The position numbers were made by a program, and so were the translations under genes. A DNA stretch of 64,000 bases from Pagrus major. Taxonomy: Eukaryota; Chordata; Actinopteri; Spariformes; Sparidae. Under the pieces are notes generated by a model. The model saw only the letters and a program-made list of their open reading frames with translations, searched no databases and was not told where the DNA came from. The stretch spans positions 23,956,660 to 24,020,659 of the forward strand of contig NC_133235.1 in assembly GCF_040436345.1 (NCBI RefSeq). The letters are read 5' to 3'. Shown piece after piece: positions 1 to 13,865 of the stretch. Every line of letters starts with the position of its first letter. The first letter of the stretch is position 1.

Positions 1-925
1 CCACATCAGGGATCGGGGAGGAGGATTATAAGTACTGTGACCGGAACGCGTACATCGCGACGCACGCCAGCGTTCCTCCTGCAACATCTCACATTCTGCT
101 GGAAGCCAGCAAGAACCCCAGCTTCCCCAAGCTCACGGTACGCTGAAGATAAACAACCTTTCTGTGTTTTCAAATGTTATCAAAATTCATGTGTTTCTCT
201 GAAAGTAAACGATGATTTTATTTGTTGTAGGTGGTGAAGCCATTCAGAGAAAATGCAACCAGTGGAAGGATAGAACCGTTGAACGAATCTTCCCACAACG
301 CACAGTCACCTCTCGGCTCCCAGGTCACGTGCTGGGACGGGAACAAGCAGCAGCCGGGCCTCCAGAGGAACTTACCCAGCGACAGAGCTCACTTCCCTGG
401 GAGGACTTGTCAAAGCGGCCCCAGGCTGCAGAACGGCAGAGGGCCTCAGCCAAACAGGACTAAAGGGCCGAGCTATAGCAACAGTAGCTCCGCCCAACAG
501 GGCTCCGCTGGGGGGCCTGTTACCATGGTAACAGCCACAGCCTCCGTGACGGTGGCTGTGCATCCGACCCTGCCGGGGGCGGCATACCAAGGCTACATGC
601 ATGAAGGTTTTGACACGGACAGCGAGTCGGACTGTTTCGAGGCCACTAAGAGGACTTGTGGTGACAAAACAAACTTTTCTTCATGTAAGAGAGACTCTCT
701 AGAGCTCCAGGACTTGGAGGCGACACAGAGCCAGACGGAGCATCAGCTCGGCAAGACACAAGGTGAGTCAGCAACCAATCAATCGTAGGTTTACCTTACT
801 TGTAGGGGCATTGAATTTAAGACACAATTTCTAGTCACGCTTAGCACTATCTAACCTTTTTTCCCTCTCTCTTCTGTTTTCCTGCTGCAGGTGGGTTGAG
901 GATCCAGTCAGCCAAAGATTGCTAG
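1..925 (+). CDS. ptch2: Patched receptor, C-terminal end (ptch2), partial
   Basis: Patched is the 12-pass membrane receptor that binds Hedgehog ligands and represses Smoothened. Only the cytoplasmic C-terminal tail is in the window. Coding exons are <1-137, 231-762 and 891-925, with GT-AG junctions and consistent phases, and the stop is TAG at 923-925. The key identification is the stretch TATASVTVAVHP in exon 231-762, which matches the conserved PTCH C-tail, followed by an acidic segment with DSLELQDLE, similar to the VIELQDVE end of PTCH1. The last coding exon adds only GGLRIQSAKDC. No PPxY ubiquitin-ligase motif is visible in this part. The choice of ptch2 over ptch1 rests on kif2c being the next gene, as PTCH2 and KIF2C are neighbours on human 1p34. 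The protein alone does not decide between the paralogues. Confidence 0.85.
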
Positions 926-3030
926 ACTCTCTCACACGCCCCGCCGTCTCTCTTCGAGCCCTCCGGCCGCTTCCCAGAGCACCTTGACGCCCGCGCGGCG
1001 TCACCATCGAGTCTTGAACTCTCAACTGTACATAGACTTCACACAAAAAAGGAGAGGATTTATTTCAAGGACATATTAAGTAAAAAGAAAACAAACAGAC
1101 GTTTTAAGAATTATATAAATCTATGAGTATATATTTTAATACTAAAAAAAGAAGGAAGCTATTTAAAAGAGTACTGTATAACTTGGGTATACTCTTGTGT
1201 AAAAGTTCAGATGTAAAAGATTATTTGTTTTTTGTGGGGCGGCCTCCACGGTGTATAGAATAAGAAATGTGCTATATGTAAAAAGTGTCCACAGAAAAGT
1301 GAGATGTTATTAAGATATTAGGCTATTGAACATACATGTCAGTGTTTCTATTTGTATTGTTATTTTCTTTCTTTTTTTTCTTTTTTTTGCTGCTACACTT
1401 CAAAATAATTTTAAGTGATTTGCCTTAAAAAAAAATGCAGTACCCCCTCTTCCCCCCTCTGGTTTAAGTCACAGTACTACACTGTGAGAAAGTCTGAATC
1501 TGACACACTGACACGCTCTGTGTTGTATTTTTTAAGTGTAGAAGTTCTCTGTCACTGTAAAAAAAAAAAAAGAAAGCAGAGAATTACACACAGATACTGT
1601 TTTCTTAACAGTAGTAACCGTCGTGCCTTCAATTTGTCCCCTTTCTCTTTTGTTATCACAGCATTCAGAGCTCAGTGTTATGTTCTCACTTGTACCTGTT
1701 GTGTCTCATCCGGACACAGAATGTTTGTCAAGAAGCAGTAGCGGACCGTCCGTCCGTCTGTCTGACGTCTGTCCGACATGCCGGCAGAGTCCCGTCTGAG
1801 TCATATTTCATGTTAAATATTTGTCCTCTGCAGTTTTAAACTACTTGAAGGAGCTGTGATAAGATTCTTTCTTTTATGTTCCTGCAGTTTTTGTAAGCTC
1901 TACAGGAGGTGAAGTTGTCACGTTTGTGTTTGACAATTGCTCACCTTTCTGTATTATTCTGAAAGGGAATTTTAAAAATCCGATGCAAAGGGAGTGATTA
2001 TATTTAATTTTATTAATTATTTTGTCCTTTTTTTTCTTTGCTGGCTGCTTTAGGGTTGTAACACGTTCAACCTGACTCTCACTCACTTTTCTAATTCCTC
2101 GCTCTTCTCGCTAATACCAACCTCATATATGCCACGTTACGTTTTCTTTTTTCGTTCTTAGCGTTTTCTTTCATGTCATTTTGCTTTACAAAGTTCTTGT
2201 TGTTGTTCAGTATTGGTCTCATCACTGCCAGGTTAAATTGCAGGGAAAAACTCGCGGATCTATTTTTTAAAATGTCATTTTTGTCAAAGTGGCAGCTTCG
2301 GTTTTCTTTCGTAAGTCTGAAAGAAAAAAGTTAAGTAGCTACTGTGCAGTTGTGAATGATAATTAAGCGACGTGAGCAAAGCACCATATTACAGTTGGAT
2401 CAGACCATAGGCAGCCAGCAGGTGTTGTCAGACAGTGGTGAGGAGTTTTAAAAGGGAGGGGGGGTCGAGGGGGGAGCTCCTGCATTGGTTTGTAGTTTAT
2501 TTCAAAAAAATTGTTAATGTCATGCCATATAAATTATTTATATTAAAATTTTATTTTTGTAGTTTGTACAGATGTTAGTATCTAGACTGAAGTTCTATTT
2601 TTAAAGAGTGAATATATATTATATATAAATATATCTATTTGTTGGCGAGTTTGTTTTTGTTTTGTTGTTTTGTTTGCATTTTGGGATGGGGGGGATTCGG
2701 GGAGGGAGGGGTTGACAACACTTTAGAGCAGAGGCCTTTTTTTTTGTTTTGTTTTGTTTGGTTTGGTGGGGCAGTTGGGGGACCATGAAGGAGAAGAAGG
2801 TGTGTAGGATTGTGTCACTGTTACACCTTGTTTTTTAAAAGTTTCCTCTTGGCCCTTCCTTCTTCATTGTCATTTTTTTTTTTTTTTTTTAAAGAAATGT
2901 TCTTGTCCATGTCTAAAACACTGTGACTTCTGAAAACTATGCTCAAGAAAAAACCCTCGTGTGACCGTTATGTTCCCTCACCTGCTATAGAAATTTAACT
3001 AACAAAATAAATTGAATGAAAAAAGTGGTT
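926..3030 (+). other. ptch2: 3' UTR of ptch2
   Basis: About 2.1 kb of AT-rich, T-run-rich sequence with no open frame follows the ptch2 stop codon. An AATAAA signal at 3006-3011 followed by GT-rich sequence marks the likely cleavage site near 3030. Patched transcripts have long 3' UTRs in other vertebrates. The extent is inferred from the poly(A) signal only. Confidence 0.65.
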
Positions 3031-5062
3031 CTGTTGTCTTTGCCGGTCTTTTTCGAGTGCGTGTTTGCCTGTGACCCTGCGAAGAGCTGCGGGGTCGGCG
3101 CTGTTATCACTAATGCCAACAAACTGACAGTGTTTGCTGGTTAAATATACTAGTTAAATACACCTCTCCATTATCAAGGTGCATTGTTGAGGCGTCAGAC
3201 AAAAGGTTTGGTTTCCGTATGTTTATATTGTAAACCTAGATAGTATCCATGTTTACAAGTGGATTTACTTTTAGGCACAAATCTCACTGAAATCAGATGA
3301 ATGCTCAACATACTGACTGATCATTAATCACTGACTCACTTATACAAATCACAAGGCATGCACATGTCACGATCGATAGGCCTTCTTTATAAAGTACGGT
3401 ACATCAGATCATTATAGATGAAATACCAGTTTAGACTGATAAATGTGTCCTAGTGCCATCAGATATCAAACAATGTGTTTGAAGTGCTGAAAGGCCAGTA
3501 CACAAAAATCATCTAAAATTTCGTGAAGCACCTTTCTCAAATCAACATAATTGGAGATAAACTCATGAGATGAGACGATTTAAGAGGGGACTCCATCCTA
3601 CCTTGTTAGCAAAATGACCAAAAAGCACAAAAGACATCCTGCAGAGGGGTTGTATAGTTCAGTTGGGAGGTATAGGTGTGTGTGTGAGTGTTGGTTGGTG
3701 GTGTGGAGGCAGGGGGTCGCTCACATTGGGCTATCCTCCCTGTTCAAAATTAACAAATCATTGACCAAGAAGATTTTATGAACAAGGCATCATCTGATAT
3801 TCAACCTCATGCTTCACAATCACATTTTATCTTTCGTCTTATTTCCCTCAACTTGAACCGAGGCGCCCCTGGGTGCAATGTCAGTCAGTTATCTGTGCAC
3901 ATCTTTCCTCCAGAAGAAATACATCTTTAACAACTGAAATAGAGGTTTTGCATTGTCCCCAGAGGATGATCCTGATTTTGGTAACATCTTTGACCTTTTC
4001 TCCTGAGCTTTTTAAAAAAATCTTGTACCCCTGCCGAACATTTTGACAAGACAAGATTCAATCCTAAAATTTTTCTGTTGACGTTCATGGTCACTGGAGC
4101 GATGACATTTTAGAGGACGGCAGGGCAAAGATACAGAGTCCCCTGTGCAAACAGAAAATCATTTGTCCCCGTTGCCATAAAACATCTAAATCATTAACGA
4201 CAGCTACGCTTTGAAGCGAGCCTGCTAGCTCAACACACAGCTCTTTATATCTTTCTTTAGTGTCCTGTTTGTGAATGTGATATGTTGTGTTTTTAATGTG
4301 TCTTGTACACATGCAAGCAAAGACACATTTCTGCCACCCTCAGGCCAAAATGTCAACTTTAGTTACATACGGATATTAATCAGGATAACTTTCATATTTT
4401 CAGTCACATCGCTGTACTTATGTTGTTAAGAAAACCACATGAAGTGTAGTGAGGACACATCACTCATACAATAACATTGCACAGAGTCAGGGTGACTGTA
4501 AGAAGCCATTTGCTGCCTGTTTTGTGTAACATGGAGAATTAGACACACTTCAGTGCTGCCTAAGCTACTGTAAGTTGAAAAAAAAGGGAGAGATATACAC
4601 ATCAAAAAGCTCCCGGACTTTTATCCGCTTCATTGCCTAATTTATGACATATTGTTGTAACAATTTGGGTCGAACATAATTAAATATATGACTCATTACA
4701 GGATATAATTACAACGGTTTTTAATTTCTGTTTAATTTTCATTTCATTGTGCCTGAGGCGAACATTATGCTCTGGCTTCCTGTAAGTCACCTGACACCGA
4801 CAAAAAAACCCGGGTAAGGAAATAAGCTCTCAAAATGTGTTGTCTCACACGCTTCACTGTCACATTCCTGCTCGTCTGAGAAGATTTCTTATTACTTTGA
4901 TAGATTCAAACATTTGGCAATATTTCATTTCTCACTTCAGTGTTTTAAACAGTCTCCACTTCGTGAACAATTAACGCAGAGAGTCACTGAACTGGAGCGT
5001 TGAACCACCTGGAAAGTGTCTGGGATCACCGCGTCCTGGATCATTGTTGTGACTCGCCTGAC

Positions 5063-5212
5063 TCACACACACACACACACACACATACACGCTCGCATTC
5101 ACACAAATATCACAACTGTACTTATGCACACTACACATTCTTATAACCTCAAACACAAAACAAACTACAAACTCACATACACATACACACATGTACACCC
5201 ACGTTGCCTCGT

Positions 5213-5262
<50 letters not shown>
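5063..5262. repeat. Two (CA)n microsatellites
   Basis: (CA)n runs at about 5063-5086 and 5215-5262 flank a CA-biased spacer. They create spurious open frames on both strands that have no coding character. Confidence 0.95.
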
Positions 5263-5263
<1 letters not shown>

Positions 5264-6019
5264 ACACACAGGCCCACCTGTGTAGATGAAAGGTAGATGC
5301 TGTAAATTCCTTCGCTTCTCACACAACAGCTCCTCGTTTGTCAGCCCAAGCAAAGCTGCCCATGTCTGAATCTGATACCTCGGTCTTTTGAAGTTACTGT
5401 CATGCACGTCCACCTCTAAACCGAGCCTCATACACACTCACACATACACACACATGCACATGAAAGCAGACTGTACAACACCATGTTTATACCTGGCTAT
5501 GTGGTCAAACAGAAGGTAAACGTCACTTCTGTTTATTTACTATGTCACAAACACCCCGGAGCAGTAAACAATACTGGCATGATTGTTTTATTTTTGAAAG
5601 TCGTATGTGAACGAGAACATGTTGTATTCAATGTTAAAGCTCTGTGACAAAAAAAATGAAAACGCGCTCTCCTGTTACGGGTCATGCATTTGGTGGAAAT
5701 CAGGTTAAACAGCTGTTCAGACTAACATGAACAAAAGGAGTCAGAGAACAGGGACTTAAATGCAACGTTCACTCAAAACAGGCAGCCTTTCTTAAGTTTG
5801 TCTTTCTAATCACTCAGCCACCGTACCACATCTTTACAGTCGTGATAGTTATTCCTTTTTATGTGGTTGTAATGCTGAAACATTTTAATTTTAGAGTACA
5901 CTGAGGCAACACATAAAAGATTCTACAGCACCCATTCATTTTCGTCTAAATGTCCCAGAGAGAAATTAATGAAATAATCAAAAGCAAATGTGATCACACG
6001 GGCTGGTTTCAATAGATTT

Positions 6020-6129
<110 letters not shown>

Positions 6130-8129
6130 ACTCTGGTATATTTGAGCTTCCCACAGGCATTAGGCATTGTACGGATGAATATCAGATAAGAAACGAGAGA
6201 TAACTTTACAGTTTTTATGGCGTTGACCTGAACTTTTCTTTATGTTTGGGTTCGGAGGAGGATATTCAGGTTTATGATGGTGTAATGAAGACGAATAAAG
6301 ACAATACTTTAACCAGAAAACCTGCCAAAAACCTGGAGAAACCTACAAGCTCCATGGGTACTGTTCCACATGTCTGATTCTGACCTTCACGAGCATGTTT
6401 AACTTCTTGTCTCCCTGTTTTGATACCGTCTTATAAAGTAGTATGTTGCAAATAAAAAGACATCAAAAATATTCAATTTGTTCTTTTATGAGTGTTATGT
6501 AAGTTTGGGAACCTCCCAAGATGTGTCTAATACGCCATCTGCATTCTCACGATGAATTAATGTGTATATGTGAAACAGTTTTGATCACGTTAATCGAATT
6601 TCTTGTTTTTCGACTGAGCGAGACAACTGTTGGAGCAATTATCCAAAGAGTGATCAAAGGAATCTGTAAGCATTTATGCCCGTTTTCACATCACAGTCAA
6701 AATTTACTGTATTTTCAGTATTTATTGAATTATCTTGACATTTTTTTCATCTCTAACCACTGATTAACAAAACACTTCAGCCAAGGAACAACTTATTAAA
6801 GATATATGTAAGGTTTTTTGCATCAAAAGACCTTTGTAGAGTTATCCCGAATGTTTCCAACAATGTTCAATCCCAGAGAAATCCATCATTTTACGGTGCA
6901 ATTAATTTTGTTGCAAGTCACTTCCAGGAGTGAGAGAGCGAGGAAGGAAGTTGGCGAATGAGACTAAATGTAACGTGAATAAAAGTTTAATACATGACCG
7001 CATCCTTGACCAGATCAGATAGATTTTCATTTGCAACAAAGAGCTGGAGGGATGACGCATTTCTGTTAGCATCGCCTTGGCTCCTCCGTGTTCGGTTTGA
7101 AGACGTTTAATGTCCCCGACAACCTCTGTAGTCTCCTTCAGCCTCTTTTTAGACATGTGAACGCTCTATAATTCAAACATGGGGTATTTACTGGCGTGTT
7201 TTATGTTGCAGGCCAAAACGTGAACATTTCTTAAGCTAGTGTTAACCACCGTATTTCAGGCATTTAACCAAAAAGATGCAAAAATGCTAACTTATTTCAG
7301 GGTTTCAGGATGTATTCCTGGTACATCCTATTGTGGTTGTTTAACAATGAAAACAACAACTCCCATGATCCCACGCTAGGCCTACTTCACGTCACCAAAA
7401 AGACCCCAAGCAGCAGAAGTTACGTACTGTGTGTTTAAGTACTTTACACAGTGTTGCTCCTTGAACCTTTCCTAGACTGATTATTAGTCTCATTTTTCAA
7501 AAGTTAAATAAGGGTAACATGGAGAGAAAGATTTATAATCAGTCATTTATTTGTCATTCTAGCACTCAGGGTTGCACAACAAACTGCAAGTTGTTGTTGT
7601 CTATTTCTTTTTCACGGTGGAGTGCAGAGGATCAGTTAAGGAGTTTCACAGCCCGAGGGAAAAAAGCTGCTTCGTAGTCCGGTGTTAAACGTATGCATGT
7701 CTGTGAACTAACGCACAGATAAGAGCATTAATGGAACATCACAGTCAATAAATCACATTAACGTGTGCATACATCCTAACTGTAAATCTCCTAAATGTGT
7801 GCTTCTGCACGGTACCACGAGAGCAGAGGATGTAACTGGTGCTTTATCGAGCCCCCCCTCCCTCCCTCCAGTGTGTGGGCCCAGATCGCAGCTGATAGTC
7901 CAGATAACACGATCTCCCAGTGCCAACTCCTGACCTGTGTGTGGAGGTGAGATCAATGGAGGAAAAGAAAACACAATGAGGGAACAAAAGAGTGAACTCG
8001 TGATCTGGTGATGCTGGTGTCGGTGTGTATGCATGTGTGTGTTTGTGTGTGAGTGTGTGCACTGCTTGGGTGGCCCGAGGATGAGCGCCCATTGTTGCTG
8101 GAATTCAATAGGGCTGATTAGTAAAGAAA

Positions 8130-8133
8130 TGTG

Positions 8134-8167
<34 letters not shown>

Positions 8168-8172
8168 CGTGT
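8130..8172. repeat. (TG)n microsatellite
   Basis: The TG dinucleotide run is interrupted once by TTTG. It lies in a moderately G+C-rich intergenic block. Confidence 0.93.
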
Positions 8173-8984
8173 GCAAAAACATGCACTGGCATGCGTGTCT
8201 GTGTGAAGCAGGGGGTGGTGTATGTGTTTGTACTTTTGCACTAAGCGCAGCAGAGAAGAATGGGGGAATTAGCTGTAAAGCCAGTGAGAAAGCAGACTTC
8301 AGGGTGACATACCACACAAATCTGAGGAATGGGGATTGTTTCTCTCCACATCCACAGCAAAGCTTTGTTTCAATAGAGCAACTCTCTCGCAGCCGGATAG
8401 AAAAGAAATATGTATATAGCTGAAGAGCTGCTGTAGAATTTGAAAAACACAAATGAACCCACAATAATCCAGAAGTTTGTCCTCAGTGTGAACCTCAAAC
8501 CATTACTGGCATTTTAATTAAGTAAAACCCCATTTCCAAGTTTCCTAACACTAATATTAGTTTTGTCTCTGAAATAAGGATGAAACACCTCGAAATTAAA
8601 TTAACAGAGGAGAGGCAAGTTTCTATGTCAAATATTTCATTCCGGGTTGACTCCATTTGCTTTACAGTTTAGTAAAATACACCTACAAACATAAGGAACC
8701 CACATCCATCACACAGTTAGTCTAAGTTGTGACCATGCAGCAACAGGAAAACACAAGTTTTGTTGCACTTTTTTTTTGCAATATATCACAAAACATGGGA
8801 TGGTATTCTAAACAAATACTATTAAACCCCTAAACTGTGTCTTTCAATAGGCCTGTGTGATCCGGTCCCTGAAAAATTCAAAGTTGGAAAAAACTGGTGA
8901 ATTTGTGTAGTTGAATATTGCCTGTAACATGACATGAAATATTGAGTATCAATTTAGACATTTTGGAAGAGGGTTAGATGAGAA

Positions 8985-9240
8985 GAACGACACCACTCTC
9001 ATATCTGTCATTTTCAATATGAAGCTCGAGCAAGAAGGTGGTTAGCTTATCTTAGCTTAGCACACAGACTGGAAGCAGAGGGAAACAGCTAGCCTGACTC
9101 TGACCAAAGTTTAAAAAAAATCCATCTTCCAGCACATTTGAAGCTCGCTAATAGGCATTGTATACCCTTAAGTTATACTTCCACCTTATAAATTCAACAT
9201 AAACCACTTCTTGTACAAATTAAACAAAATAACTATAATG
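8985..9240. mobile_element. Decayed hAT-like MITE fragment
   Basis: The stretch includes a TTAGCTTAGCACACAGACTG-like core, then GGAAACAGCTAGCCTGACTC and a poly-A-interrupted TCCATCTTCCAGCACAT segment. I recognise this as the core of an abundant teleost non-autonomous DNA transposon family. The ends are degenerate and no target-site duplication was identified, so the family assignment is from memory. Confidence 0.5.
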
Positions 9241-10492
9241 CGTTGAGTGATGAGCTTAAAGGAAAAGTTCACCAATAAAAGAGTTAGGGTCTTTTACCTT
9301 GCTACTAGCTAACAGTAGGCTCACATACACACAAAAACAGCTCACTCTTCTCTGCTCATGTGTGCGCAGTTGTTTTTGTTAGTTCACCCATTTGTCCAGA
9401 TTCGCTACATTTAACTAGGAGTGCTGTTTCAGCTGTTCATGAAACACCGACTGCTCTTCGCACTCTGTAGCTCTGATGGTACCAACCAACGGTCCAGTTT
9501 GTCCAGTTTCAAACGGTCCAGTTTGAATGCACCCCGAAGTGGCCTACATACTGTAAATAATACAATAATTCATTATAATAATAAATAATAATCCCAATAA
9601 GAATGTTACTATTCCTTAGAAGCAAAACATTTAACATTTAAAGTGTGTAAAAACGACTAGACCTTTGTTATATGTTCAAGGTATGTGTTTCAATTTGTTG
9701 CCTATAAGCGGCATCATATCCTGTAGTCGCTAAAACTTTGGGTTGATACTGCAGAGAGTGAAGAAGGAAGTTAGCGAGCTAGCTAACCAGCCACACCTTT
9801 TTTTATTAAACCATTGTTTGTGAGAGAGATGAGATGACATAATGTTAATCAACGTGAATGAAACTTTAACACATTACCTCATCCGTGAACATCTAACTCC
9901 CATGATCCCTTGCTCCTTCACAACATCCCCATGCTACGCCTTTGTTATTGTTTTGATTGAGAAAGCCTTAGCGACATAAATTATGGACTATGCCTTTAAT
10001 TTGTGGTACAAATGTTGGCTTTACACGTAAACACTTCACATTGAACCCTGTCAAATAATGCCATAGCTCTCATATATTGTGTCCTAATAATAAATATAGT
10101 AAGGATACAACAGATAGCGAAAACAGCAAATCATTTCTTTGATTGCACTGACAATGTTACTAAGCAGTTTGCAGCCTTTTGTAAATAGTGGTGACGTTAT
10201 TGCAACAAGTCTTCTTTCAAATCTCCTCTTAATCAATCCATGCGCACTCGTTTAATCACACAATCATCTGTTCTCTCGCCGTTCTGTGCCTGTGTGAATC
10301 TCCTTTGAGAGTCGAGTTTCCCTGCTGACTGCCTGTATTTATACGTGTTCCTGCGCTGTGATTGCACACTGCGCCAGATTGTTGCTCTGACTGGGTTCTT
10401 CTAATCATCTATCGCAGAAACAGAGGAAGAACGAGATCAATATTTACTGAAAACGCTCCTCAACATAACAAATGTGTTTGTAATCTATGCCT

Positions 10493-10494
<2 letters not shown>

Positions 10495-10574
<80 letters not shown>

Positions 10575-10584
10575 TGTGTGTGTG
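10495..10584. repeat. Long (TG)n microsatellite
   Basis: This is an almost pure run of about 45 TG units with one interruption near 10571. A short (GGA)n run follows at 10624-10642. Confidence 0.97.
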
Positions 10585-11053
10585 ATATACCTTGGCCATG
10601 ACCGGGCCTATTGAGGGGTGGCAGGAGGAGGAGGAGGAGGAGGAATACGAAGTTCCAGGCAATCATGCAGACAGGCGGGAGGGCCCGTATAGTGTAAACA
10701 TGTTTTAAATAAACAGGAACCAGCGTAATGCCCTTTTAATTGATTCATTCTGTGCTTTGCTGTTTACAGAAGGGCCTAAATATGAGCCTCGTAAGGCAGA
10801 GGCCTTGTGTTTATAAGTGGTTTGTTTAGTTCAAACAATAACAGTTTGAACACCAGACGGAGTTGTGGATCAGCCGTGATGTGTTGTGCTGTGTTGCATT
10901 TTTTTGTTGTGTTTCTTTTCACGTTCTCTTCGTCGCCCTCTTTGTACATGTGTGTGTTTTCCATTTTAGGGGAGAATAAAGGAGCTAAAGCAGCTCGCTA
11001 CAGTACCCCACTGTCTCCTCTTTACAATTTGCAGGCCAGCCAGGGTACGTCGG

Positions 11054-11075
11054 TGTGTGTGTGTGTGTGTGTGTG
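11054..11075. repeat. Short (GT)n microsatellite
   Basis: A short GT run in the intergenic region, with CA-biased sequence at 11190-11225. Confidence 0.85.
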
Positions 11076-11329
11076 ACTGAAGTTTAAATTGTAGCCACAG
11101 TGTAATGATATGGTGGCATGGCATTGAGGGGTACTCCAAAGGGAAGGCGGGGGTTGGTAATTAAACATATGCAGACACAGACACATACAGAGGGTGAGAC
11201 ACACACACACAGTCAGACACACAGAGAGGCAAAGAAAGAGAGCAAAGCTAAACACATCCAAGTGGGGTAGTAAAAGCTAATGAAGGCTCAGCGCTAGGCT
11301 GGCACAGACAGCCATTTCATGTGGTGAAG

Positions 11330-11364
11330 AGGAGAGGAGGAGGAGGAGGAGGAGGAGGAGGAGG
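11330..11364. repeat. (GGA)n trinucleotide repeat
   Basis: About eleven GGA/GAG units. On the minus strand this reads as a leucine run, which explains a spurious open frame there. Confidence 0.93.
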
Positions 11365-12376
11365 ACTGGGCCAGGCTGGGGAGCAATAAGGCAGAGCCTT
11401 ACTCGAGAGCAAGTTAGGCAAACCAGAGGATAAACTATAATTGACACCATACATAAGCGTGGTTTTCCAATATTGTTTGTCTCAGGCACTGCCAGATCAT
11501 TGTCCATGCCATGCAAAAGGCAAACAATGGCATTAACACGTTTGGGGAGCAGTAACAATAAAACTAACACTACAGTGTTAGGAGCTCATTACAGTGCTGT
11601 AAGGGTTCAGAATGACATTTCTCTCATTATTTTTTTCTTTGTTCAGCTTTCTTGGTCATACTAACTGCAAATCTTATATTTGTGTCTCACCTGATGAAGA
11701 CTGTTGGTATAATTCTGCCATCGGGCGCCTTTTTCAGGCGGCACTGTCCTCCCTTTGGCTATCTGCGTGTTAGCGCTTTCAAAATCTGCATCGCTACAGT
11801 AAACAACAACAACGGCGTTCAAGCTAGCAGCCCACAAGCTGAAAGTGGCAAGTTAGACTAGCCTAACTTGGACGGTAACGGTACGAAGCTAGCGTCGCTT
11901 ACCTTTTATTTTGCAGGAATTACGCAAAAGCCCTGGCGAACCCTGACGATTTTAGCATCACATGCAAAACAACTTCCATCCTACACTATTTTGCTGGGGC
12001 ACCAAACGGGACATTACATATCATGAGTCAGAGCAACTTTATGTGACCGAAACGGTTTTGTTAATTAACCAAGAAAATCTTCATCTTGTTGCGTAATGTT
12101 TGCACTTTGCTGAACCCTACAAGTCTTCTTGTTTAAAACTGGTGAAACAATCATCTGCCCTGTGCAGTACGATTATTTCATCTGTTTCCAATGCAAGTCA
12201 GCTTGTTTCAAGACTTTTGTAGACAGTAATGTCGGCATCTTGAAGGAAGACAGAAGAAGACCAATCGCTGCACTAGATTAAGGGAAAATGGCACACATGG
12301 GAGACATGATTTGGGGAAATGTTTATTTGTAAGAACACTTTTCGCAATTATCTCACTGCACCGGCAGATTTTTCAC

Positions 12377-12750
12377 TTAAAGGGGCACTATGTAGTTTTG
12401 GAGAAGACATTCACATTTAAATATTAACATTAATGAGGTAATAATCAAACTCAGAAATATTAATTTTTTTCCATAACTGAATAAACAAGCTGTTCTCAGA
12501 GGAAAATAAGGTCCCCAGGACACTGTTTGGAGCTGGAAAGGTGGCAGAGTCCGCCACATATAAACAAAGTAAGACAGTATGAAACTGTGCTGTCCTTTAA
12601 GGTCAGTTTGTTTATTCAGTTTTTTTCGGTCAGGAAAACGAAGAGACTTTGTTTATCTAGTTTGTTTAGGCTAAAAAAAAAAAAAAGTCAGTAAAGATCT
12701 TTCTCTGCTGATTAAAGTTGCTTCACCAAAACTCCACAGCGCCCCTTTAA
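12377..12750. mobile_element. MITE with inverted ends (TTAAAGGGGC type)
   Basis: The left end TTAAAGGGGCACTATGTAG is matched at the right end by the reverse complement of GCGCCCCTTTAA, giving imperfect terminal inverted repeats of about 23 bp around 374 bp with no coding capacity. An internal block containing GGCAGAGTCCGCCACATAT reappears inverted at 31170-31320, so it is a dispersed family. The pattern is typical of teleost non-autonomous DNA transposons. Confidence 0.75.
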
Positions 12751-13821
12751 TATGAGGGAATAAGGCTTTTAGGATTCAACAATAGAAAGAATTGACTTGA
12801 TAAGTTGGATATTTTCGTAGCGCGTCCCATCGCTGTGGTTTCAGAGAAGGCTGTAAAACTCTGGGTATAAATGTAGAGAACTGTGGGGTCCACATGTTGT
12901 AGCCTGCACTGTGCAAGCAAACATATGACTTCTCTGGTGAGTCCCGTAAAACGGAAAAAAAGAAACACTGGTGGGTTTTAAGGATTAATTTCAAAAGCAT
13001 ACTAACACATCTCTGCGCTATTCATGGTCTGTGGTTTCGACTGGTGTTCCCTTGAAGAGTTTGTATGCAGGCCTGCAGTATCTCAATCTTTATGGTTCAT
13101 AAAAAGAAACTTATTGGGTTCAGGAATATAATTTACGGGCTAATTTCCCAGCTGTGGATGAAACTTTGTTTCAGATGTGTTTTAATCTGTCACTTAAGTT
13201 TCAGTGGAAAAGGTTTAAATTAAGCTTCAAGCTGAAAACCTGATTTTTCCCTTCTTAACTTTTTCACCTTCTCTGCACTGTAGTGTCGATGGAAAACTGA
13301 TGAGGACCGACGGGGAAATTGTGAGTGACAGAGGGGCCCTGTGGACTAGTTACTGAGCAAATGGTAAAACAGGGAAACCAAGAGCTGCACCCTGTTACTG
13401 AACATGTGTGTGTGACTGTTGGCATAAAGCAATAACACTTATGGAATTCAATACCGTAGCCCACAAGACATTAATGTTATTTATTAAAAATGTCAGATTA
13501 TATCACTTTAAATGTTAAATTTGGTGTTGCTGATTTTGCGATTGGTTATATAAGTTTGTGTTACTCATGCACATATAGCTCAAGCATGAAAATATCTAGC
13601 TTTTGCCACATATATATTTATTCTTTATATCATATGTTGACTAAAGCTCTCACATTTGATTTACACAATGCTGAATGCTATATGTATAACTTTCACTGTG
13701 TCCTCTCAACATCTGCAACATGCTCTGACCAACAGGGGGCAGTTTACAGCAAAACAAAAACTGGAAGTGATTTTGGTTGAAAGTTCAAAAGTGATTATTA
13801 ATTTATTACAACTGGAAGTGT

Positions 13822-13865
13822 TCATCAGATCGATCAAAAAATGCATTTTTTGATCGATCAGATGA
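13822..13865. repeat. Long palindrome centred on ATGCAT
   Basis: Positions 13828-13859 form a perfect 32-bp palindrome: GATCGATC, six A, TGCA, six T, GATCGATC. The symmetry extends to 13822-13865 with one mismatched pair. There is no loop, so it could extrude as a cruciform. No flanking transposon was recognised. Confidence 0.95.

Noticed and set aside
1-925. ptch1 rather than ptch2
   Set aside because: The C-tail motif is shared by both. Neighbouring kif2c favours ptch2. Not fully excluded.
4971-5437. Open frames of 90-98 residues over CA repeats
   Set aside because: They consist of Cys-Val or His-Thr alternation from dinucleotide repeats.
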